From positions 36,263,610 to 36,327,609 of the forward strand of contig CM060173.1 of assembly GCA_030549775.1 (NCBI GenBank): a DNA stretch of 64,000 bases. Reading direction: 5' to 3'. The position numbers and the translations under genes are program-made. The notes below the pieces were generated by a model. That model was given only the letters and a program-made list of their open reading frames with translations, did no database searches and was not told where the DNA came from. Numbering within the stretch: the stretch's first letter is position 1; the number at the start of each line of letters is the position of its first letter. Shown here one piece after another: positions 35,829 through 48,522 of this stretch. This stretch comes from Tamarix chinensis. Lineage: Eukaryota; Streptophyta; Magnoliopsida; Caryophyllales; Tamaricaceae.

Positions 35829-36400
35829 ATGCTTACCTATGCCACATTTTTGAAAGAAATCCTTTCCAATAAAAGGCAGTTAGAAGAGTATGAGATGGTA
35901 GCACTAATGCAGGAATGTAGTGATATTATTCAAAACAAGCTTCCACATAAGCTTAAAGATCTCATTTCATTCTCTATTCCTTGCACTATAGGTGACATGT
36001 CCATTAATTGTGCACTATATGATCTTGGAGCTAGTGCTATTCTAATGCCTCTCTCCGTTTGTAAGAATTTGCAAATGAGAGATATGAAGCCTACCACCAT
36101 CTACCTTCAAGTAGCAAATTGGTCGATAAAACACCAAGTAGGTATATTAGGAGATGTACTTATCCAGGTCGGTAAGTTTTACATTTTAGATGATTTTGTC
36201 ATTTTAGAATCCAAAGAAGATGCTCAAATTTCCATCATTTTGGGAAGACCTTTTCTTAGCCACTGTAGGAGCAGTAATAGATGTGAAAAATGGAAAATTC
36301 TCCCTCAACATTGGGGAAGAGAAAGTAGATTTCAACTTACCATCTATAGTAAATTTTTCATTAATTGACGATACTTGTTGTAGGATCAATACAATGGGCA
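35829..36400 (+). pseudogene. Protease region of the Athila-type element
   Basis: A 179-residue open piece contains the aspartic protease active site as DLGAS, the Athila form of DTG/DSG, and then IILGRPFL. The frame shifts near 36250 into the next open piece (36220-36588). The protease would cut the polyprotein. Confidence 0.85.
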
Positions 36401-36589
36401 AGATGATTCAAGAAGATCTTTCTAATTTGATCTCCGAAGATACACTAGAGAAATGTTTAATGAGGGATGAGCTAATCCATGAAGGTGATGAAGAAGCAGC
36501 TGCTTATGCTGCCATGCTCGAAGAGGATCATGCTTATGAAATACAAGCAGGTATATGGCTCATCTTGTACAAAAAAAGCTGCACCTAAG

Positions 36590-38110
36590 GTAGAGACAAA
36601 ACCTCTCCCTTCCTCTCTTAGGTATGAATTTCTGGACTCAAAAGGTGAATATCCTATCATTGTAAATACTAGCCTAAATAAAGAAGAAGTTGAAAAATTG
36701 CTTAAAGTTGTTAGGTTGCACAAAGATGCTATTGAATATTCCATTAAAGACATAAAAGGCATAAATCCTTCATTTTACATGCAACGTATTTTATCAGAAG
36801 AAGGACATAAGTCCTCCATTGAGCATCAAAGACGGTTAAACCCAAACATGAAGGTTGTGAAAAAGAAAGTGCTTAAGATCCTAGATGCAGGAATCATTTA
36901 CCCTATCTCAGATAGTGAGTGGGTAAGCCCAATTCAGGTTGTACCTAAGAAAGGGGGCATGAATATCATAAGAAATGAGATAACTGAATTAATTCCTATA
37001 AGAACAGTCACATGGCGTCACATGTGTATAAAATATAGAAAGTTAAACAAAGCCACATGAAAAGATAATTTTTCCCCTTCCTTTTATCGATCAGATGCTA
37101 GAAAGATTAGACAATCACTTTTATTTCTGCTAGCTAGATGGGTACTCGGGATTCTTTTAAATCCTTATCCACCCTAGTGATCAAGAAAAGACAAAATTTA
37201 CATGCCCATATGGTACTTTTGCTTATAGGAGAATGCCATTTGGTTTGTGTAACGCCCCAACCACTTTTCAACAATGTATGATGTCCATATTCTCCGTTTT
37301 TATTGAAAATATTATGGAAGTATTTATGGATGATTTCTCTATTTATGGCACCACCTTTGATGATTGCCTCGATAATCTTACCAAGGTCTTAAAATGATGT
37401 AAAGAAGTGAACCTTGTTCTTAACTAGGAAAAATTCCATTTTATGGTAGGAGGGTATTTTTTTAAGTAACCTAATCTCCAACAGGGGGATTGAATTTGAC
37501 AGATAAAAAATTGATATTATTGATAAGATGCCTCCCCCTACTAATGTCAAAGGTGTTTGGAGTTTTCTAAGCCATGCTGGATTCTATAGGAGGTTCATAA
37601 AATATTTCTCAAAAATTTCTAAGCCTCTAACTCACCTCCTTGTTAAGGATACCCCTTTTTCATTTTATCGATCTTGTTTGAGTACTTTTAGCAAATTAAA
37701 AGAAGAATTGACCATTTCCCTGGTTATGAGACCCCCCAATTAGAGCCTTCCTTTTGAGGTAATGTGTGATGCCAGTGACCATGCCATTGGGGTTGTTCTT
37801 AGACAAAGGAAGGATAGGAAGGTGTATGCCATATACTATGCCACAAGACTTTAGATGATGCACAAATGAATTATGCTAGAATTGAAAAGGAACTCCATGC
37901 TGTGGTGTTTTCCTTAGAAAAATTCATATCATATCTTGTTGGATTGAGAGTCATTGTGTTCACCGATCATGTAGCTTTTAGGCATCTCTTGGTAAAGAAA
38001 GATGCATAATCAAGATTGATTAGGTGGATTCTCCTCTTGCAAGAATTTGGTTTGGAGATCAAAGACAAGAAAGATGTTGAAAATGTAGTAGCAGATCATC
38101 TTTCCAGGAT
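36590..38110 (+). pseudogene. Reverse transcriptase and RNase H of the Athila-type element
   Basis: RT begins with VVPKKGGMNII near 36940. Its catalytic core VFMDDFSIYG is near 37322-37350 with both Asp intact. RNase H follows with MCDASDHAIG (~37760), an ELHAVVF helix (~37890) and VFTDHVAFRHLL (~37960), so its acidic residues are present. The connecting ADHLSR is near 38095. Stops and shifts near 37060, 37395 and 37460 interrupt the frame. Confidence 0.85.
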
Positions 38111-38119
38111 GTGGAAAGA

Positions 38120-39491
38120 GATGCATGAAGAAGACAAAAATGAATGTCCTATCAATGATTCATTCCTTGATGACAATCTCTTTGCTATAGAGAGTCTCCA
38201 AGCCCCATGGTTCACAGATCTTGTCAATTATATTATTTATGGGGTGTTACGTGAGTACTTATCCTATCAACATCATAATAAATTCCTTTCTAACGTCAAA
38301 CATTATTTCTGGGATGATCCTTATCTTTACAAGTGCTGCGCAGATGAAGTTTTCCGGCGATACATTCCAAAAGCTGAAATTTTAGATGTCATTACCCATT
38401 TTCATTCATCACCGTATGGCACTCATGATAGTACCTCCAAGACAACCACAAGGGTACTTCTTACAAGGTTCTATTGGCTGGCACTCTTTAAAGGTATGAG
38501 GAGTTTTGTGCTGGCATGTAATAGCTGCCAAAGGATTGGGAATATTTCGCGATGGAATGAGATACCCCTGAATAAAATTTTTGAGGTTGAGCTATTCAAC
38601 GTATGGGGGATTGATTTCATGGGACCGTTTCCTTCGTCTCACAATAATAAGTATATATTAGTCGTAGTGGATTATGTTTCAAAATGGGTGGAGGCACTGG
38701 CGTCTTTAACAAACAACGTAAAGGTAGTCATTAAGCATTTTTAGAAGGTCATTTTCCCCCATTTTGGCATTCACAAGGCTTTCATTAGTGATGGAGGATC
38801 CCACTTTGCTAACAAGGTCTTAAGCAAGCTCTTCAGGAAATAAGGCATAGCTTACAAAATGGCTACTCCATATCATCCTCAAATGAGTGGTCAAGTGGAG
38901 ATTACTAATAGAGAGATAATAGGGATCCTAGATAAGACCGTATCCAAGTCAAGGAAAGATGGGTCCTCCAAACTAGATGACGTTCTTTAGGCCTATCGGA
39001 CAACGTATAAGATCCCTATCAGCACCATGCCATTTTGTTTGGTATATGAAAAATCATGTCATCTACCTATTGAGGTCAAATACAACGCATATTGGGCCAT
39101 AAATCACCTGGGTTTGAAGGAAGCAGGCGAGAAGATAATGCTTCAACTCAACGAGCTCGATGAGTTGCGATTAGATGCATATGAAAATGCTAAAATATAT
39201 AAGGAAAGAACGAAGAAGTGGCAAGACTAACGTATTCTCCAAAAAGAATTCAAGGAGGGAGAGTTGGTACTTTTTTTCAATTCTCGTCTGAAGATTTTTT
39301 CTGTAAAAATACAATCAAGATGGTCGGGTCCATTCCAAGTACTTAAAGTATATCCTTATGGGGCAGTGGAAGTTTGGAGTGAACCTACAGAAAGGTTCAA
39401 AGTTAATGGGAAATGTCTAAAATGCTATGTTTCTAAGTCTCCATTTGAGAAGCTAGGCTCCATCACCCTTCCTGAGGTATCATATATCTGA
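38120..39491 (+). pseudogene. Integrase of the Athila-type element
   Basis: Zinc-binding [10 protein letters not shown] and CNSCQ lie at ~38400-38530. The catalytic triad is in place: Asp codon 38613 (GIDFMGPF), Asp codon 38790 (SDGGSHF) and Glu codon 38898 (GQVEIT). In-frame stops include TAG near 38742 and near 38988, the latter where relatives have Trp. The C-terminal DNA-binding part is at 39264-39491. The core is conserved but the frame is dead. Confidence 0.88.
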
Positions 39492-40590
39492 AGAGCATAG
39501 AGGTCGAGCTAATGACCCTAAAAAAGCACTTTATGGGAGGCAACCCATGTTTCATGTTTTCCTTTGTTATGTTTCTTTTTGTTTTGTATGTTTCTTTTAT
39601 TTTGTGTTCTTCCTTTTCTTTTGTTTCTTTATTTGCTTTGTTTTTCTTTCCGTGTTGTAAATTTTTGGCAAGAAAGATGGCTTATCAAAGCTCTATAATG
39701 GATAATAGAAGGATATAATGCATTGCATGATAAAAAGGAACAAGAAATATGAAGGATACAGGGTTGCACGACCTAAGCACGTTCCATTGCATAGCCGTGC
39801 ATGGCCCTGTCATTGAAAAATAAGAAATCTCAAGAGAAAAAATTTTGCATGGCCAACCCATGCCAGACCTGCATAGCCATACCAATCCATAATCTATCAT
39901 GTCGAGAACAAATTTTTTTCACAGTTAGGCTGTGCAAGGCCTGCACACCCGTGCACACCCATTTCCCTCTTAGCATGGCCTACCCGTGCAAATGGCACAC
40001 GACCGTGCAACCCCTCTTTCATTATATATGCACACTCATGACCCTTTCTTTTGATCTCTCTCATTGTTGCCTCCTCTCCCTTTCAAACACTAACCCTCTC
40101 CAACCTCTACACCATCCTTCTTCCTCCTATATCTACCCAGCTAACACCTACCACCACCATCAACCTCCTCACAACCATTACACCCCTGCACAACCAGGTA
40201 GTGCACACCTTGTACACCCTATTTTTCGACCCTTTCCTCAACCATGCATATCTAACCACCATGCATCTACAAACCACCCTTTCCAGCACCCGTTTCACCT
40301 ACACAACAACCACTTTCACCACCACTTCCACCACCATTTATCACTTTATCAAACTTAATCAACCTTTTTACCACCACCTTTGTGCACCCTGCCCGTGCAA
40401 GTTATTATCTTGCACCACCTTCTTGTGCACCACCACACACCGCTCATCTCGCTCCTTATTTCTGCACCAGTTGTGCACGCATGCATTTTTTTTTCAGTTT
40501 GGTTTTTCATTTCCTTGTTCCATTATTTACACTTTATTCTTACTCAATTCCCACTCTATATTTTCCCTTCTCAATTATGGTGTGTGTTAT
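39492..40590 (+). other. Spacer after pol of the Athila-type element
   Basis: Non-coding, C/T-rich toward its end. At 39760-40015 it holds a run of CATGGCC, CCGTGCA and GCCAGACCTGCATAGCC words, like a module inside this element's LTRs (33180-33310 and 48840-49070). SL3 interrupts it at 40590. Confidence 0.6.
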
Positions 40591-42789
40591 TGTAATTTCC
40601 CAAAATTTTAAAAACCTATCAATTAATAAATAACTTTTATTTGGGAAAAATTGGCTTTTAAAATTATTTTATGGATTTTTGAGTATATAAAATTGGATAG
40701 GAATAATTAATAAATTAAAATAAATATTTTGTTATTTTATCATACTTTTTTTATTTAAATATTTTTCCAAACCAATATTTTACTAAAATTATCCTTTTTA
40801 AACCAATATATTATATTATATTATTAAATAAATTATTTTTCAAAATATTACATCCTATTTTTCCATAAATTATTTTATCTATCTTTCTAACTATTTTTTT
40901 CCTTTTCCTTTTCCCATTTTCTTGTCTTCTCCTTTTTCCTCCTTTCTTTCTTTTTTCCTTTTTCTCCCTTCGAGCCACTACGCCTGGCTTACTCACTCCT
41001 TCTCCCTACGCCTGGGCTGCTAGTCCATCTACCCCTCTCCCTTCCTTTCTTCCTCACCTGCCCAGGCCGCCTTCTTTTCCTTCCTCCCCCACATGCATCG
41101 GCCCAACCCCAACCCCCTTCTTTCCTTTATTTTCTCCCCTGACCAGGCCAACCCACATCCTTCTTTCCCCTCTACACCTGACCTGCTGCCCTCCTTTTCT
41201 TCCTCTTCTTCTTTCTTGTTCTACGCCCCAACCAAGGTGTCCGACTTGACTCTATCGCCATGCCTGCCACCCCGAGCATGCCCGACCACCTCCCTGTTGC
41301 CACCAACTACCACCACTACAACCTTCCCTCTCTCTCCCTCTCTCTCTCTCTCTCTTTCTCATCCCTTTTTTTTTCACCATTTTAGACCAAACCAGCCATG
41401 CACCCCCATCATGCATGGCCTCCATTTCCCCTTCTTCCTTCCCTCTTCCTGCCACCCTACCACCCTACACTCTACCACCCGATCAGCCACCAATTGCCCT
41501 CTTTTCCCTCTTCTTTTTGTTCTCATCATCGGCCTTCCTACCCCATATTTTTGAGCCCTTTTCCCCCGGTCTCCTTCCCTTCATTTTCTTGTCCTTCATC
41601 CTCTTCCCCCGTTTTTGGCACAACCACCCAACTCCACCGAATCCACCAATACATCAGCCACCCGAACCACCTTCTTCCACTTCCTGCTACCACCTTGAAC
41701 CACCACACCATCCCTCAAGCCCTCTAAATCCCACCTTATTCCTCCCCTCTTATTTTTCCCTTCTTTTTCTCCCTTATCGGCAACATCCCCGCAACCCCTC
41801 GGTCCGCTGTTGTCCCACTGCCTCTGCCACCACCTGAGCCACCAAATGAATCCCTATAACCTCCTCTACCATCCTCACACTTCCTTTGGTTGAAAGCAAC
41901 CCTTTCAGCCCCTCATTTCCCCCCTCCCTTTTCCTTCCTTCTCATCCCCCTCCACTCTTGTAGCCCACTTCGCAGCGTCGTCGCCGTCGCCTAGCCGCCA
42001 ACAACCTATCTTCGACCACCACCTACACCCCCTCTTCACTCCTGCACCCTTCCCTTGCCCCAAATCCTCCCCCACTAGCCCTCTTTCCTATCCCCAAAAC
42101 CCTAACCCAAAAATACCACTTCCTTCTCCTTTTCATATCATTTCACGCCCCTTATCCCTCTTATTTTGCATGCAGCTCATGCTGCATGAGTAGCATGAGG
42201 TTTTGCATTCTTGTTTTAATTTTGGTTGATAATTGTAAGGTATAATAATATTTAAGTTAAGTATTTTTATTAATTAAGTTTTATAAAGTCTTATGCTTTG
42301 GTTTTCTTATTTCTAATATGATAAGTATGGATATTATTTTTAGGTATTGGTTTTGGAAATCAAAGCTTGAACCTTTAACTAGAATACCAGTAAGGTTCAA
42401 TTCTTGCAGGAATTAAGGTAATCGTTAAACCCCACTTAAACACATGGATAAACGTATGTTAGTACATTAGGCATTTTGATATGTTATATTGATTGATAAA
42501 AAGAAAAGTATGCTAGTATATATGCCATGTGTGGAAATATTGCTTAAGGAAAGATATTTGTTATTCAAGAAAATGTTAAGTACTTATCCATGTTATATTA
42601 TGTTATTTTGACCATTAATGCATGAATAATATTATTGTGAGCCCTAGGTGCAATTTAGTAATATATCTTGTATAAGAATGTGGCTTAATAAGTGTTATTA
42701 TGTTGAAATATAATAGTTGGTGGAGTTGGATAGTGAGAATGGAGTTTTAATATTACTATTTTATGTAGTGATGATAATTTGATAGAAGT

Positions 42790-43985
42790 GGCGTAATAAA
42801 GGGGGAAAAATGGAAATTTTGGAGGTAAAGGATAAAATGGTAATTTTGGGAGCAAAGGAGTAAAATGGTAATTTTAGGAGTAAAGGGAAAAATGGTAATT
42901 TTATAAGTAAAGGGGCAAAATAGTAATTTTGTAATTAAAAGAGTATTATCGTAATTTTGAAAGTAAGGGGCAAAATAGTAATTTTATAAGTAAAAGGGGC
43001 ATAATTGTAATTTTGGAAGTAAGGGATAGAATGACAATTTTGGAAGTAAAGGGTATTATGGTAAATCGTAAGTAAAGGGGGGGGGGTAAAATGGTAATTT
43101 TGAAAATAAAAGGACATTATGGTAATTATAACAATTAAGAAGGGTAAAATAGTAATTATAATAATGGAGAAGGGTAAAAATTTGTAATTATAATTATGCA
43201 GAAGGGTAAATTAATAATTATAATTATGGAGAAGGGTAAATTGGTAATTATAATAATGGAGAAGGGTAAATTGGTATTTATAATAATGGAGAAGGGTAAA
43301 TTGGTAATTATAATAATGAAGAAGAGTAAATTGGTAATTATAATAATAGAAGGGCAATTTGTTAATTATGATAATAGAAAAGGACAATTTGGTAATTTAA
43401 TCAATTAAAGAGTAATTTGGTAATTATAATAATAGAAGGGCAATTTGTTAATTATTATAATAAAGAAGGGTAATTTGGTAATTTAACTAATTAAAGGGTA
43501 AGATGATAATTATGATAATAGAAAAGGGTAAAATAGTAATTATGACAATGGATAAGGGCAAAAATGGTAATTATGATAAGAGAGAACGGTAAAATGCTAA
43601 TTATGATATCGATTAAGGGTAATTTGATAATTATGATTATAGAGAAGGGCAATTAGATAATTATGATAACAGAGAAGGGTAATCTGGTAATTTAACCAAC
43701 CGAAGGGTAGTTTGGTAATTATGATAATGCAGAAGGTGATTTGATAATTATGATAATGGAGAAGGATAATTTGGTAATTATATTAATGAAGAAGGATAAT
43801 TTAGTAATTTGACCAACTAAAGGGTAATTTGGTAAATATAATAAAAGAGAAGGGCAATTTGGTAATCTAATCAACCAAATGGAAAATATGATAAGTTTAA
43901 CAATTATAAAGGGTGATTGGTGATCTAATGGGTGTAGGAGAAAACTTGGTAACCTAAACCAAATGAGGGGTAAATCAGTAATTCA
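42790..43985 (+). repeat. Minisatellite of ~28-30 bp units in SL3
   Basis: About 1.2 kb of tandem units around GGGTAAATTGGTAATTATAA. Near 43230-43350 the unit is 30 bp. Earlier units are shorter with AATTTTGG in place of AATTATAA, and later ones carry AATTTAA variants. A 30-bp period keeps one frame open over five units (43196-43408), but this is an effect of the repeat and not a gene. Confidence 0.92.
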
Positions 43986-44663
43986 TATCTAATATGTTGA
44001 TGAGACACTAGAAGTTTGTAATGAGACTCAAGTAACACTGAATAGTATGATAAGAGTATTTGATGATTAGTAAGTATTATGAGATCAAACCCTAAATAAG
44101 AATTAGATGAGATTATGATGGTCTTAATGATTCCTTTGTGTTATCTTGGATAACCATATGAATAAGAAATGCCTAATGATATCAGAAGGGTCGAAAAGTG
44201 AATAAGTATCGGATTGTTGTGCTTTTTGTGATTACCTTAATTAAGACACTAAGACTTAAATTGAAAGACCTCGAGATCGGGAATGGTGGCTCTTTTGGGG
44301 TCGCTACCTTAAAGACGTGGTTTAGCCCATGATTATTCTAGCATTTTTTGGTGTGCCTTTGTGCCCCATCCAGACCTATTTAGGAGGTATGTATACTTAT
44401 AGATTGGGTGTCCTTGTTGGTAGGGTACTGAGTAGCTTTATACACCAGTACGACCAAGGTACATTTGTGTCCCTGGGTTGATGGTTGAAGGGTATTGAGT
44501 AGCTTGTATGCACTAGTACGACTGGTATTCCTTTGTGTCTCAGGGTCTTGATCTCCCATTCGAGGTAAATAAATGGAATGGTTGTGCTGATTAAGAAGGA
44601 AAATCACTAATCATGAAAGTGAAAGATTAATCAATCGGGCCCACTTGAATTATGATTATGAGT

Positions 44664-45030
44664 ACTAGTCCACCGGTTATAATAGTGGCCTAGGAGTGTG
44701 TTACCTTATAAGATGATTATGAGTACCGGTCCACCAGATACAATAGTGGCCCGGGAGCTTATTGCCCTGGATGATGTTCATATGTATTCAGGTCCACCGG
44801 CGATAATAGTTAGGGTCCCGATCTCAATAAAACCAATCATGGATTTGAATAAATTATGTAAAAATACTAATCACTTATAAAGGAACACCATGTGAGTTGC
44901 GGTCAGACCAGTCCACTGGCAAATAATAGTGGCCAAGAGCATTCTACCTTGGAGACCAATCCATCGGTGAATAATAATGGTCAAGAGTTTTCTACTCTAT
45001 ATGTATTCGGGTCCACCGGCTATAATAGTG
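44664..45030 (+). repeat. Modular LTR repeat in SL3
   Basis: Two groups of diverged units with GTCCACCGG...ATAATAGTGG cores near 44669-44815 and 44908-45030. The CCAC/GTGG stem survives in most of them. Confidence 0.8.
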
Positions 45031-45745
45031 GGGTTCCCACACTTAAATGGATATAAAATCTAAGATATGCTCGAATAATGATGGACTAATGGCTTAAGGC
45101 CCGAAAGTATTGATTTCACATTATAACCTATTGATATCTGATTGACTTGTTAAATATGTGAATGTATGGATGTGAATATTATGTATGCACCTTTCATTAT
45201 GTATCAATCACATGTTACATTGCGGACCTGCTTTTAAGTGTGTCTTTAAAGGGTTGCTTAATACCATAGTATTGAAGGATTCCATTTATGGGCTCCCTGC
45301 CTATTCAATGGGTAGTGTCCCTTGTAGGTCCTTTTTTAGGCACTATTCAAGTGGACAACGGGAAAGAGTATAAGGATTGTCCATAATTTGATAGGGTTTT
45401 ATTATTTTCCTTTATTACTCTTGGTGTAAATGTAATCTTCATTCTTATATCCACCATTGGTGGATTTTATTCTTGTAAATGGTTTATTGTGCTACTCTAA
45501 TTTTTAAAATGATTTGGATTTCTAGCAAATGGTATTTTATTCTTTTAGCCTCAACACTTGGTACTAGAACGGTATGAGTGAACCAATATGGTACTAAGTA
45601 TGGCGGTAATATCCCCAAAATTTATAGTATATTATTTTGCTTCCGCTAATCTTTTAAACAAAAAAATTTCAGTAGTGAATTTTGGGAGTGGTACAGTTCT
45701 CCCCAACAATTTTCTAACACTTCAATTTTGCAGATAAAAGTAACA

Positions 45746-47055
45746 ATGGCCCCAAGAAATGATCAAAATCCACCTAGGAGGAAGGTGAGTCCTCTTGACC
45801 ACCGCCACATCAATGGAAAGGGCGAGATAAGGCTTCAAATACACCACCATCAAATCCTTATGGGATTACTTTTATCAACCCTAATGACAAGGATGTCTTT
45901 AAAGGGCTAGTGAATCAAAATATTACCCCAATTTGAATCGCCGATTGGGATTATCTTGAGGCACTAAGGCTAAAGGAGGATGTTGTGTATTTACTTTCTC
46001 GTGGTGGTCTTTACTATTTATTTTCCAATGCATATCCTACGAGTAAGAGGCTCACACTTGAGTTCCTTAGTTCCTTTGTTTTTGATCATTCCGACGAGTC
46101 TATCATATTTTAGGTATTTAATAAAGCTTGTTGAATATCGTTTTCTAGGTTTTCATCATTACTTTTCCTGCCCTCTTATAGTTGGCAACTTTCTGAGGGT
46201 TTTGAAATGTGGGATCCTCAAGATTTTTGGTGAGAAATTGCCCTACCTAAGATAGGATGTGCCCCTAGGCCATATAGTGGGCATCACTAGAAGGCCACTT
46301 GGATTTACAATCTAGCCTTGCGTTATGTCCAACGGCTTTTGGCCGACTCAATTTTTGGCCTACGGGAGAGCCAAAGGAATGTATGAAAATTAGAGCTCTT
46401 CGCTTTGCATTGTATGCTTTGGGATAGTTCCATCGATTTAGGGTATTATCTTGCTGATCTTCTAAGTACGGTGAGCACTAATCTCATCGGTGATATCGTC
46501 GTAGGCGGTATCATCATGTACATTACCACTAGGCTCGGTTATAGCCTAGATGAGATCCACAAGGACTTCCTGCCAATCTACCTCAGGCTAACAACCTACA
46601 AAAATATAAAGTTAATTGTGCAGGATATGCGTCAAAATAGATTGTATTATAACCAGGAAGTGTGGTACTTGTTTCCCAACCCAGTCTTTACCACTCTCAT
46701 CTAGACTGAGCACACCAACTGGTTACCCTCTCCTCATATGCCATGCCCAGGTCAGGCTAAGCCACCTCCTTTAGATGAAAATCCTGACATGCTAGAGGGA
46801 GGCCTTCATTTACCATTGCTTACTTTTCTAGTGCCTCCTTCTTTTGGCTCCAATTCAGGTCCTTCTTCCTTAGGCACTTCTTGGGATGCCCTCTTCCAGC
46901 ACATCAATGACCGATTCAATAAGTTGGATGCTTAAGTTGCTAGTCTCCAGGAGGCTATTGCTCCCATATACCAAATGAACTCCATGATACATCAAATGTA
47001 TCAGTGGAATTTGGAGCACACCTACCCCCTCCACCACCGTCGTAGTAATTGAGTT
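45746..47055 (+). pseudogene. Envelope-position ORF of the Athila-type element, broken
   Basis: ATG at 45746 opens MAPRN, followed in shifting frames by LRLKEDVVYLLSRG, LTLEFLSSFVF, LALRYVQRLLADSIFG and a long open piece at 46405-46704 with YLADLLSTVSTNLIGDIVVGG. This matches the product of the second ORF of Athila-type elements, found between pol and the 3' LTR. Its role is not established; it is often called envelope-like from position alone. I see no convincing signal peptide or fusion segment. Several stops and shifts make it non-functional. Confidence 0.65.
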
Positions 47056-48522
47056 AGTCCTCCCCTCGTTCCTCACTTCCACATTGCGGACAATGTAGTA
47101 TTTAAGCATGGGAGGTCATTTTTCTTTCTATCTTAGTTGTTGCCTGTTTTCTATTGTTTTTTTTCCTTTTCTATTCTATTTTCCATTATGTTTTCTATTG
47201 CTTGTGTTGTTGTTTGTCGAAATGAATTTTTATGATGACAAAATGGTAGAAATTTCTACATAACATGGTCATGCACTAGTAAGACTCATGAATTGCGAGC
47301 TATTACAATTGTTTTTTTAAATTGCTTATAGCACAAACACCCCTAAGTGATAGACTCTCAACACACTTATTATTATAACACTCTAACGGTTTATTCTTAT
47401 AGACTTACCTATCTCGACTAAGATTTAGGAGATAAGGCTCATAGCAACGAACCAGTGAGACTTTGATCCTTAGAGGCTATCCACCTTTATGTAGTCTTGC
47501 TTTTTCTAATTTTTTGTTCTCTCTTCTAATTTGAGAAACTAGAACTTATAGATGCTCTCTTTGAAACAACATATAACTTATTCATACATTAGTGTGATAG
47601 AGGCATGTATCTTCTTTGTTAGCCACTTTAGCCATAAGCCACCAAATAACATTTGTTTTCCTTTTGTTCAACCCTGTTGAGCCTAAGCCTTTCTCTTCAT
47701 TTACCTACATTCTAGTTTTTTTTTTCAAGAAACTACCCTACTCTTGTCCGAAACTAGGGAGTAGTAGCTAATGGATTTTATTATTGTAGACAGGGTAAAA
47801 AGATAATCATAGGGGTAAATTCTTCTTTTCTTTATATAAAAAAGGAGAAAAATAGAGGAAAATAGAAAAATAGAAAAGTTACACTATTTCCATTTGAATC
47901 TGATTCTTCTTTTCTTTGAAAAAAAAGGAAGAGCCTTAATTTGTATTTCTGTGTGATTAGAAAATTTCTAATTCTGATTTGGATTTATAGTTACCACTCC
48001 TTTAGTTTTAGGCTCATAACTACATTCCTCAATCTACCCTACCTTTTCACCATGGCCCCATTACAACCTTGTAAAGACCTCTTGATTTTTGTAGTGCATA
48101 GTGTCTTTAAGTGATGAAGAATAAGAGTTTCTGCAATCATATGGTCAATCATCATTAGATAGGAGAGTATTAAGTGACATTATTATCCCTGCAAACACAC
48201 ATGAGTGCATAGTATTTACACTTAACTAAAGAGAGTAAGTCTGCGACCTTGTTTGACCTATGTTTTATAGGGATGATATTTACATGAACCTAAATTGTCT
48301 TAAAGTGTTATAATAATTCTGATTAGTGTGTCTGCGCTGAAGGGTTGTCTCACTTCATTTTCTATACTACTATTTCCGCTCATAATATGGGTCGAATGAG
48401 ACTTTGTATGCCATATTTATGTTGTTGGTCCTATCATCCGAGGCTTTGTTATCATTTCGCTTGTTATGTTTCTATGTTTTTGTGTTTGCTTAGGGACAAG
48501 CAAAGTATAAGCATGGGGAAGT
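47056..48522 (+). other. 3' non-coding region and polypurine tract of the Athila-type element
   Basis: AT-rich with no coding frame. It ends AAGTATAAGCATGGGGAAGT directly before TGATAAAG; this purine-rich end is the expected plus-strand primer. Confidence 0.7.

Larger units (their letters stand above)
40591..45695 (+). mobile_element. SL3: Tekay-type solo LTR in the Athila-type element
   Basis: Begins TGTAATTTCCC and ends TGGTACA. Duplications are GTTAT (40586-40590) and GTTCT (45696-45700). It has a polypyrimidine tract (~40890-42150), a 1.2-kb minisatellite, modular repeats, and a terminal segment like that of A. 5105 bp, no internal region. It is the most diverged of the four Tekay-type LTRs: no clear TATA box and the stem-loop run is not recognisable. 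Confidence 0.85.

Noticed and set aside
43196..43408. Frame encoding repeated MEKGKLVIII
   Set aside because: The 30-bp period of the minisatellite keeps the frame open by itself; there is no start context and no homology.
42790..43985. CRISPR-like look of the regular repeat
   Set aside because: Units are directly tandem without unique spacers, in a plant retroelement LTR. It is a minisatellite.
40586..45700. SL1 and SL3 sharing a GTTAT target as evidence of site preference
   Set aside because: They lie in opposite orientations, so relative to the element the targets differ; two events prove nothing.
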